DNA from: Rhodospirillaceae bacterium | GTDB taxonomy: Bacteria; Pseudomonadota; Alphaproteobacteria; UBA8366 | Length of the DNA: 5,198 bases | Reading direction: 5' to 3' | NCBI GenBank assembly: GCA_002718015.1 | Contig: PBCW01000053.1 | Span: forward strand, 22,618 to 27,815 | Shown: positions 1 through 4,930 of the stretch, one piece after another | Layout: each line of letters begins with the position of its first letter | Position numbering within the stretch: position 1 is the first letter of the stretch | Program-made: the position numbers and the translations under genes | The notes under the pieces: generated by a model | Told to the model about the DNA's origin: nothing | The model's database searches: none | The model's input: the letters and a program-made list of their open reading frames with translations, nothing else

Positions 1-615
1 GCAATGTTTTTCATCGCTGGCGTTCGCATCTGGAAGTTTGTTGTTGTTGCTATTGTTGGATTAGCATCAATACCAGTGGCCTGGAATTTTCTTCATGCAT
101 ACCAACGGAAACGTATTCTCACATTTCTTAATCCAGAATCTGATCCGCTCGGTGCTGGATATCATATTCTGCAGTCAAAAATAGCTCTGGGATCGGGCAG
201 TCTCTTTGGCAAAGGCTTTATAAATGGGTCCCAAAGTCATTTAGAATTTCTACCCGAAAGGCATACGGATTTTGTTTTTACCATGCTTGCAGAAGAATTT
301 GGTCTAGTTGGAGGAGTAATGGTTCTTTGCTTGTACGCATTTCTTTTGATATATGGCTTGGCAATTTCTTTAAAAAGCCGCAACCATTTTGGTCGATTAT
401 TAGCGTTGGGTCTTACAACTAATTTGTTTCTTTATGTATTCACTAACATTGCAATGGTCATGGGAGTAATTCCAGTGGTGGGTGTCCCATTGCCATTAAT
501 TTCATATGGTGGAACGGCCATGCTAAGCGTATTGATCGGTTTTGGGCTTGTTATGAATATATACATCCATAGGGATGTGCGTATTGGTCGATACTGGTCA
601 GAAGGTGCTACTTGA
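1..615 (+). CDS. rodA: RodA, peptidoglycan glycosyltransferase (SEDS family), C-terminal part
   Basis: This is the C-terminal half of RodA. RodA is the inner-membrane SEDS glycosyltransferase that polymerises lipid II into glycan strands for side-wall growth, working with PBP2 and the MreBCD elongasome. The frame is open to the left edge, so the gene starts outside the window; about 204 residues are present against roughly 370 in the family. Counting from the Met codon at position 4, residues 44-56 (PESDPLGAGYHIL) and 81-92 (EFLPERHTDFVF) are RodA hallmarks. The Asp of HTDF (codon 268-270) aligns with the catalytic Asp262 of E. coli RodA, by my recollection of that sequence. PLPLISYGG (162-170) is the FtsW/RodA/SpoVE signature. 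Hydrophobic helices lie near residues 11-30, 100-123, 131-160 and 173-188. The match to RodA rather than FtsW is strong. The following gene is 173 bases away and appears separately transcribed. Confidence 0.95.
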   Translation, partial: AMFFIAGVRIWKFVVVAIVGLASIPVAWNFLHAYQRKRILTFLNPESDPLGAGYHILQSKIALGSGSLFGKGFINGSQSHLEFLPERHTDFVFTMLAEEFGLVGGVMVLCLYAFLLIYGLAISLKSRNHFGRLLALGLTTNLFLYVFTNIAMVMGVIPVVGVPLPLISYGGTAMLSVLIGFGLVMNIYIHRDVRIGRYWSEGAT

Positions 616-671
616 TAAACTCAGTTATATTTCGACCTTTGGGTGCATAGGTCTGCAGAAACTATCCTATT

Positions 672-699
672 TTGAAAGTTAGCATGTAAGTGTTATATA
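672..699 (+). promoter_or_regulatory. Possible sigma70-type promoter for the FecR-cyclophilin gene
   Basis: TTGAAA (672-677) matches the -35 consensus at five of six positions. It is followed after 16 bases by TATATA (694-699), which matches the -10 consensus at its first four positions. Transcription would begin near 706, giving a leader of about 80 bases before the GTG at 789 that contains two overlapping hairpins. The site lies in the spacer between rodA and the fusion gene, where a promoter is expected. It was read by eye, and AT-rich DNA gives such matches by chance. Confidence 0.35.
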
Positions 700-708
700 C
701 CAAATCCA

Positions 709-743
709 GCGGGCTGTGGATGAGCCGCGCCTAAAAAGCGCGG
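709..743 (+). promoter_or_regulatory. Two mutually exclusive GC-rich hairpins in the spacer before the fusion gene
   Basis: CCGCGC (725-730) and GCGCGG (738-743) form a perfect 6-bp stem with a 7-base loop. Upstream, GCGGGCT (709-715) can pair with AGCCGC (723-728) with one bulged G. The two stems share bases 725-728, so only one can form at a time. The bases after the second stem (744-760) are T-rich but interrupted, so it could act as a weak terminator for rodA or as an attenuator-like leader element. The stem abuts the ATG at 744, which makes that codon an unlikely start for the following gene. Confidence 0.35.
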
Positions 744-776
744 ATGTCTTTGTTTTATTTGGATGCGTTAGCAAAT

Positions 777-781
777 AAGGA
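777..781 (+). promoter_or_regulatory. Shine-Dalgarno site that decides the GTG start at 789
   Basis: AAGGA sits 7 bases before the in-frame GTG at 789, an ideal spacing. The alternative ATG at 744 has no such site and directly follows a stable hairpin. With GTG the protein begins with a conventional signal peptide, whereas the longer form would add 15 mostly non-basic residues before it. Confidence 0.6.
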
Positions 782-788
782 ATACCTA

Positions 789-2093
789 GTGTTATTTGTT
801 TTCCACGAACTAATTTCCAGCCGGTGTGCTCTAGTTGCGGCCATTCTCTTTTTCACGGGTGCTGACACTTTTGCTAACCAAGAACTCAAAAATCCTTTCA
901 TTAATGATGCTACTACTGAAGCCCAAAATGCAAGTCGTACACCAGGGGTTAGAGTTGGAAATGCAGAAACAATATCTGGTAATGTTTTTGGTAAAGGTTT
1001 GGGTAAGCGACTTAATAGCGGCGACCCTATACAATACTTTGACACAGTTAGGGTAGGTTTGAGTAGTGCTGCTGCATTGCGGTTTGTCGATAATACAGAA
1101 CTCGTTATGGGTGAAAATAGCTCGCTTTTAATAAACAATCTTATCTTCAATCCTCAACCTGGAACAGCAGAGGGAGTCTTAAATATGACTTCTGGTTTTC
1201 TGCGCTATACTTCAGCGGGGAGTCGCTCCAACATAATTATACAAACTTCGTTGGCAGCAATCGGCATACGAGGTACTGTTTTCGATATTCTAGCATCTTC
1301 TACTCATATTGAGGTTGTTGTCCACGAAGGGAACATAGTTGTCGATAGCAATATCAAAAAAGCCTTATTGCGATCTGGTGAAGTGATTAAGTTGAATAAA
1401 GATGAAACTTTTGTGATTTCAAAATCCCCTAGTTTGGAAATAAGAAAAGCAGTACAGAACGTCTCACAAATTCTCAAACAGAGTAAGCATAGTTTTAAAA
1501 CTTTTAAGACTTATGAAATCAGTAATGAGACAACAACATTAAATAAATTACCTAAAAAATGCACTAAAAAGTTGACAAATATTGTAATGCCCAAGTATTT
1601 ACAAAAATATGATAAATCAAAATTAATTATAATGAGATTAAATACTGGAGATGTATTTATTAAATTACTTGGAGCTAACGCTCCAAGGCACATTAGAAGA
1701 ATAAGAAACCTTATAAGACAATGCTTTTACGACGGATTACAATTCTTTGATGTAAAGTCGGATTTCGCTGCTATAACAGGCGACCCTTTGAATACCGGTG
1801 AAGGTGGATCAGGAAAAACATTGAAATCTGAATTTTCGAAGATTCCTTTTATTGCTGGCAGCGTCGGGATGATAAGAGATCAAAAAGACCCGGATAGCGC
1901 TGACAGTCAATTTTTTATTGCACTTAAACCATTACCTCATCTTACTGGTAAATACACGAAGTGGGGCCTTGTGGTGCATGGTATGGACAAAATTAGAAAG
2001 TTACCAACAGGAAGACCTCCTCAGAAGCCCGCATATATTGTGGCGTTACAACTGTTGTCTGATGCCCCGTTTGTAAATATTTCAGATCGTTAA
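789..2093 (+). CDS. Exported FecR-domain / cyclophilin-type peptidyl-prolyl isomerase fusion protein
   Basis: Numbered from the GTG start, this 434-residue protein has a signal peptide (hydrophobic core 13-24, likely cleavage after TFA at 27-29), so it should be exported to the periplasm. Residues about 53-185 form a FecR domain, recognised from the DNTELVMGENSSLLI stretch and the signature IGIRGTVFDI (158-167). Residues about 185-275 are a Lys-rich, AT-rich linker. Residues about 276-425 form a cyclophilin domain, shown by FYDGLQFF, TGDPLNTGEGGSG, LKSEFS, DSADSQFFIAL and KYTKWGLV. Cyclophilins catalyse proline cis-trans isomerisation. Here the FHR segment with the catalytic Arg (Arg55 of human CypA) reads FFD, and the FMxQ segment reads FAAI, so activity may be weak or lost. 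The Phe equivalent to CypA Phe113 is kept. FecR domains are best known in iron-signalling regulators, but secreted bacterial FecR proteins of this layout mostly have no known role. No sigma factor or TonB receptor gene is adjacent. Domain calls are firm; function is unknown. Confidence 0.88.
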   Translation: MLFVFHELISSRCALVAAILFFTGADTFANQELKNPFINDATTEAQNASRTPGVRVGNAETISGNVFGKGLGKRLNSGDPIQYFDTVRVGLSSAAALRFVDNTELVMGENSSLLINNLIFNPQPGTAEGVLNMTSGFLRYTSAGSRSNIIIQTSLAAIGIRGTVFDILASSTHIEVVVHEGNIVVDSNIKKALLRSGEVIKLNKDETFVISKSPSLEIRKAVQNVSQILKQSKHSFKTFKTYEISNETTTLNKLPKKCTKKLTNIVMPKYLQKYDKSKLIIMRLNTGDVFIKLLGANAPRHIRRIRNLIRQCFYDGLQFFDVKSDFAAITGDPLNTGEGGSGKTLKSEFSKIPFIAGSVGMIRDQKDPDSADSQFFIALKPLPHLTGKYTKWGLVVHGMDKIRKLPTGRPPQKPAYIVALQLLSDAPFVNISDR

Positions 2094-2279
2094 TCCGTTC
2101 GAACCCTTGTCTCCTCGGCCAAACAAAAAACAGAGTAGAACCCCTAATTACACCTACTATTGTGGTGCTCAGGGATGATAAAAAAAATTTTTCGAATATA
2201 TGGATCTTGCAATTTTAGCGATTGCTTGCGCTATGGATTAAGCTACTGAAATTGCTTTACTTGAAATGGTAGACTTTTG
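2094..2279. other. Intergenic spacer between the fusion gene and the ceramidase-like gene
   Basis: This 186-base spacer holds no convincing gene. There is no GC-rich stem followed by a T-run. An A-tract and T-tract (2180-2192) lie in its middle. A weak promoter-like pair is TTGCAA (2207-2212) with CTATGG (2231-2236) at 18 bases. Short inverted repeats such as GCAAT/ATTGC (2209-2213 and 2221-2225) are within chance expectation. The next gene is preceded only by a weak ribosome-binding site, GGTAGA (2268-2273). Confidence 0.4.
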
Positions 2280-3068
2280 ATGACCTTTGATAAAAAAACT
2301 AAAATTTTTATACTAATTTTTTTGTTTGTAGTGATGTTCATCTGCACAATATTTATCCCACAAATTCCTGTAAGCAAAAGTTACCACGAATTTGCTGATT
2401 CGAGGCCTTGTATGGGCATTCCCAATTTCGGCGATGTCATATCCAATTTTCCCTTTGCACTATTCGGATTACTGGGTCTAATCACGGTGATAAAAATGTC
2501 CGGGGAGAAAATATTTTTAGAACGGTATCATAGTTGGCCGTATTTAATATTTTTCTGCGCGGTGATCTTAGTCTCGTTGGGATCAAGCTATTACCACTTA
2601 AACCCATCTAGTGGACGCTTGTATCTTGACCGTGCTCCTATTTTATTAGGCTTCATATGCTTGTTTACTGCCTTTTTTGCTGACCGGGTTAATCAGCATG
2701 TAGGTATACTTTTGTTATTCCCATCCCTGCTTACACTAGGATGTGGCGCTTTTCTTTGGGATTTAAGCTATTTGCATGTGGGCGGAGATCTCCGTTTTTA
2801 TGCGTTATTGCAAATTTATACATTCGTGGCACTACCAATGATTTGCTGGTTTTTTCCCAGGAACTGTTACACGACCAATCAGCACTTGTATTTGATACTC
2901 GGCTGGTATGCCCTTGCCAAGGTGTTCGAAGTTTATGATCGAAAGATATTTGAAAGTCTGGCAGGATTGATCAGTGGCCATACGCTTAAGCATTTTGTTG
3001 CATCAATCGCAGTATTTGTTGTGATTGTAATGTTACGTAGGGCTAAACGCAGCCTTCGGGTCAATTAG
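2280..3068 (+). CDS. CREST-superfamily membrane hydrolase, alkaline ceramidase/phytoceramidase-like
   Basis: This is a 262-residue polytopic membrane protein with about seven hydrophobic helices. Numbered from the ATG at 2280, it shows the CREST family motifs: SNFPF (55-59), GSSYYHLNP followed by DRAPI (101-109 and 117-121), GGDLR (168-172), and GHTLKH (233-238). The set Ser102, His106, Asp117, His234 and His238 has the same spacing (SxxxH, H-10-D, HxxxH) as the zinc-site residues of human alkaline ceramidase ACER3. The metal site therefore looks complete and the protein should be an integral-membrane zinc amidase-type hydrolase. Ceramide-like or other N-acyl lipids are plausible substrates, but bacterial members are poorly characterised and the substrate is not proven. 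An in-frame TTG at 2277 lies directly before the ATG; I chose the ATG, with weak Shine-Dalgarno GGTAGA 6 bases upstream. The stop codon is part of a strong downstream Shine-Dalgarno sequence. Confidence 0.85.
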   Translation: MTFDKKTKIFILIFLFVVMFICTIFIPQIPVSKSYHEFADSRPCMGIPNFGDVISNFPFALFGLLGLITVIKMSGEKIFLERYHSWPYLIFFCAVILVSLGSSYYHLNPSSGRLYLDRAPILLGFICLFTAFFADRVNQHVGILLLFPSLLTLGCGAFLWDLSYLHVGGDLRFYALLQIYTFVALPMICWFFPRNCYTTNQHLYLILGWYALAKVFEVYDRKIFESLAGLISGHTLKHFVASIAVFVVIVMLRRAKRSLRVN

Positions 3069-3074
3069 GAGGGG
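3067..3074 (+). promoter_or_regulatory. Strong Shine-Dalgarno sequence overlapping the ceramidase-like stop codon
   Basis: AGGAGGGG includes the full AGGAGG core and overlaps the last two bases of the TAG stop of the preceding gene. An ATG follows at 3078, 5 bases after the core. It is the best ribosome-binding site in the window, and the layout would allow coupled translation of the small frame that follows. Confidence 0.5.
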
Positions 3075-3077
3075 TCG

Positions 3078-3152
3078 ATGCTTACGACAATGTTTGTCGG
3101 TGTAGGCCGATTGGGGGCGAACGGAGGTGGCTCACGTAGAGGGAAAAAGTAG
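3078..3152 (+). CDS. Candidate 24-residue Gly-rich basic microprotein
   Basis: A short open frame of 24 codons plus stop begins with ATG 5 bases after a perfect AGGAGG and only 9 bases after the end of the ceramidase-like gene. The product starts MLTTMFVGVG, contains a GGG run, and ends in a cluster of basic residues (SRRGKK), giving a small, Gly-rich, cationic peptide. I recognise no family. The evidence is the ribosome-binding site, its position relative to the upstream stop, and the absence of any other explanation for that site. Against it, the frame is short, contains a 6-bp hairpin (3085-3099), and could arise by chance. A small protein, a leader peptide or no product are all possible. 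Confidence 0.3.
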   Translation: MLTTMFVGVGRLGANGGGSRRGKK

Positions 3153-3193
3153 TAAGAGTTCATATACACTCGGCTTGAAGCGTAATGCCTCAG

Positions 3194-3243
3194 AAAATGA
3201 TATACATTTTTGCCTGGGCGTCGCTAATTTTAGGCAAAATTAG
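3194..3243. repeat. Cluster of overlapping AT-rich inverted repeats in the convergent spacer
   Basis: Three inverted repeats lie close together: AAAATG/CATTTT (3194-3199 and 3205-3210), TTTTGCCT/AGGCAAAA (3208-3215 and 3232-3239), and CTAATTTT/AAAATTAG (3224-3231 and 3236-3243, loop AGGC). The last two share bases and exclude each other. They sit between two convergent transcription units, where a bidirectional terminator would be expected. None is a canonical intrinsic terminator, because the stems are AT-rich and no T-run follows in either direction. They may still slow polymerase or shape 3' ends. Confidence 0.35.
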
Positions 3244-3287
3244 ACATGATGTAAAATGAACTACGTTAACGAAAATTTGATTTCACT

Positions 3288-3584
3288 TCAGTGATGATTT
3301 GTCAAGTCAACAAGCTGAAGATCTTCCTTCTTTCGCAACAACTCATCAGATGTCACCAATCCATTTTGTATTAGTATTTCTTCTGCCGCTGCTAACCAGC
3401 CAACGTAGTACGGTCTATTCCCGGGAAACTCTTGGTTTTTTTTATGTAATCGTAAATGCTTTGAAAGTAGTTCTGTCCATTCTGGCCAAGATATGTATCC
3501 AAGTTCATTGAGATGGCAAACAAGCACAAAAGCTTGCGCCTCCCATTTTTCATTAAAATTATGTTCTTTTTTGTTGCCAAACAT
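3288..3584 (-). CDS. Nitrile hydratase accessory protein (cobalt-type activator, P14K-like)
   Basis: This 98-residue protein resembles the small activators encoded after cobalt-type nitrile hydratases and the N-terminal domain of the beta subunit. Visible motifs are FNEKWEAQAF (10-19), LNELGYISWPEW (25-36) and YYVGWLAAAEEIL (59-71), followed by NGLVTSDEL. In studied systems such a protein binds the alpha subunit, assists cobalt insertion and cysteine oxidation, and then exchanges alpha into the mature alpha-beta enzyme (self-subunit swapping). The gene follows beta by 7 bases on the same strand, the usual alpha-beta-activator order. It seems shorter than the activators I recall, which are nearer 130 residues, and its C-terminal tail is only about 15 residues beyond the domain. 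A clear Shine-Dalgarno sequence is lacking, so it may rely on coupling to beta. The family call is good; the mechanism is by analogy. Confidence 0.8.
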   Translation of the reverse strand: MFGNKKEHNFNEKWEAQAFVLVCHLNELGYISWPEWTELLSKHLRLHKKNQEFPGNRPYYVGWLAAAEEILIQNGLVTSDELLRKKEDLQLVDLTNHH

Positions 3585-3591
3585 TTATTGG

Positions 3592-4257
3592 CTACACTTT
3601 TTCAAGATAGTTCTCCCACATATCAACATAAATCAAATCATTTTGGTGTTCATGATCTGGTCCCCAAACCTCCTCGGGTTTGAAACAAACACTATAAACG
3701 GTTTGTGGTTTCTCTCCTAACCCCTGAGAATTAGTGTCAGGAAACACGAAGACACCGCGCCTTGCTTCCACAACTCCACATTTACCTCGCACATAACGAG
3801 GTAGGCGAGTATGGCTTTTAGGATTTATATTAAGCGCTCGAACTTGGTCCCCCGGGGAAAATCTTTGTTCGATTTCGGAATTCCCGCGGCGTGAGGTTAT
3901 GCCTTTTAGCATCTGGCGTTTAACCTTGTCAGGCCTCAAAGCTGGGCTATACCTTTTACCGTGACCCTCACAATTGCCCGTTTTCAGTTCATTTGCAGAG
4001 GCAAAGCCCGCATCTATGACTAGCCTTATCAATGCATCAAGCCATATCTCATAATATTTTGAATTCAAATATAGTGGTCCAGGCATTTGTTCTCTAAACC
4101 ACCTTACGCGATCTAAAGACCATGAACCCCACGCATTCATTGCGAACTGGCAAGCAAACAATCGAGCTTCCCACGTCTCATGGAAGAAGGGTTCATTTCG
4201 CTCCCGTGAAATTTCACCCATACCATGGCAGCCCCCCATATCATGGACACTATTCAT
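3592..4257 (-). CDS. nthB: Nitrile hydratase beta subunit
   Basis: At 221 residues this is a full-length beta subunit of nitrile hydratase, the cytoplasmic metalloenzyme that hydrates nitriles to amides. It opens with the family start MNSVHDMGG; the next residues are CHGMG where GMHGFG-type sequences are usual. [11 protein letters not shown] (24-34) and YYEIWLDAL (68-76) mark the N-terminal domain shared with the accessory protein. The C-terminal SH3-like barrel carries [12 protein letters not shown] (132-143), [13 protein letters not shown] (149-161), VFPDT (171-175), VYSVCF (187-192) and the terminal WENYLEKV. Arg52 and Arg158 are the likely counterparts of the two beta arginines that hydrogen-bond the oxidised alpha cysteines. 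The single fused chain argues against thiocyanate hydrolase, where this subunit is split. The start overlaps the alpha stop as ATGA (4254-4257), with GAGGTGA as Shine-Dalgarno 4 bases upstream, so the two subunits are translationally coupled. Confidence 0.93.
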   Translation of the reverse strand: MNSVHDMGGCHGMGEISRERNEPFFHETWEARLFACQFAMNAWGSWSLDRVRWFREQMPGPLYLNSKYYEIWLDALIRLVIDAGFASANELKTGNCEGHGKRYSPALRPDKVKRQMLKGITSRRGNSEIEQRFSPGDQVRALNINPKSHTRLPRYVRGKCGVVEARRGVFVFPDTNSQGLGEKPQTVYSVCFKPEEVWGPDHEHQNDLIYVDMWENYLEKV

Positions 4258-4880
4258 ACGCTCACCTCTGATGCGTTATAAGGCAGGCCAGTACCGATCA
4301 TCGAATCTCGGCTCACCAACTTAGCTAATTTTTCTTCGGGCCAATTCTCGGTTGCCTTGGGTTTTATGGGTATTATCAGATATCGTAACTCAGCCGTAGA
4401 GTCCCAAACACGAATTTGTACGTCATTTGAAAGACGAAGTCCAAATTCTTCTAGAACTACTCGTGGTTCAATAACAGCTCTGGATCTATAGGGAGCTGAT
4501 TTGTACCATGTTGGTGGTAATCCTAAAATAGGAATGGGATAGCAAGAACACAGCGTACATACTACCATATTATGCACTTCTTTTGTGTTTTCAACGGCAA
4601 CCATATTTTCGCCTTGGCGTCCGCTAAAACCAAGGCTGGCAATAGCAGATGTAGCATCACTCAATAGCCACTGCTTATATTTGGGATCTGACCATGCTTT
4701 AGCAATCACTTTAGCCCCGTTTCTTGGGCCGACTTCATTTTGATAAAAGTCAATTAATTCATCCAAAGTTTCCCTATCAACGAGGCCTTTTTCTAACAAT
4801 ACAGCTTCCAAAGCTGCCGTTTTTAACGCGGCATCAGATTGTGCACTATGATGAGGTTTCTTATCTTTTTCTCTCGACAT
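4254..4880 (-). CDS. nthA: Nitrile hydratase alpha subunit, cobalt type
   Basis: This 208-residue protein is the metal-binding alpha subunit. The claw motif CTLCSC lies at 108-113. Cys108, Cys111 and Cys113 with the backbone of Ser112 hold the metal, and Cys111 and Cys113 are normally oxidised to sulfinic and sulfenic acid. Thr at position 109 is the mark of non-corrin cobalt enzymes; iron enzymes have Ser. Other family features are [13 protein letters not shown] (87-99, with the conserved Gln89), [10 protein letters not shown] (119-128), [10 protein letters not shown] (131-140), [12 protein letters not shown] (156-167) and RDSMIG (191-196). The segment after the claw reads YPIPILG, with Ile where I recall Trp in most homologues. 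Alpha, beta and accessory genes follow in the order typical of cobalt enzymes. Its start is 50 bases after the ABC ATPase stop, with no clear promoter between, so cotranscription is likely. The Shine-Dalgarno sequence is weak. No amidase gene is visible nearby. Confidence 0.95.
   Translation of the reverse strand: MSREKDKKPHHSAQSDAALKTAALEAVLLEKGLVDRETLDELIDFYQNEVGPRNGAKVIAKAWSDPKYKQWLLSDATSAIASLGFSGRQGENMVAVENTKEVHNMVVCTLCSCYPIPILGLPPTWYKSAPYRSRAVIEPRVVLEEFGLRLSNDVQIRVWDSTAELRYLIIPIKPKATENWPEEKLAKLVSRDSMIGTGLPYNASEVSV
4262..4268 (-). promoter_or_regulatory. Shine-Dalgarno site of nitrile hydratase beta inside the alpha gene
   Basis: On the minus strand GAGGTGA lies 4 bases before the beta ATG, within the last codons of alpha. 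Together with the ATGA stop-start overlap, it should keep alpha and beta synthesis balanced for the heterodimer. Confidence 0.6.
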
Positions 4881-4930
4881 TATTTTTCACTAGAAAACAT
4901 ATAATGGGTTTTCAAAAAATTAATGCACTT

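Noticed and set aside
634..653. Inverted repeat GACCT/AGGTC just after rodA as a terminator
   Set aside because: The stem is only 5 bp with a 10-base loop and no T-run follows.
744..788. Upstream ATG start giving a 449-residue fusion protein
   Set aside because: The ATG at 744 directly abuts a stable hairpin and lacks a Shine-Dalgarno sequence, while the in-frame GTG at 789 has AAGGA at ideal spacing and leads straight into a signal peptide.
755..1150. 131-residue open frame on the minus strand
   Set aside because: It lies antisense to the signal peptide and FecR domain, matches no family I recognise, and has no supporting ribosome-binding context.
2097..2119. Sequence resembling the 3' end of a tRNA (TTCGAAC followed by CTCCTCGGCC)
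   Set aside because: The bases flanking the TTCGAAC loop do not form a T-stem, and no D-arm, anticodon arm or acceptor partner is found upstream. It could be a chance match; an attachment-site remnant cannot be shown.
2175..2249. 24-codon frame starting with ATG in the spacer before the ceramidase-like gene
   Set aside because: The purines AGGG touch the ATG, leaving no spacing for ribosome binding, and the peptide shows nothing recognisable.
3592..4880. Thiocyanate hydrolase instead of nitrile hydratase
   Set aside because: Thiocyanate hydrolase has the beta-type chain split into two subunits. Here a single 221-residue chain contains both the N-terminal helical domain and the C-terminal barrel.
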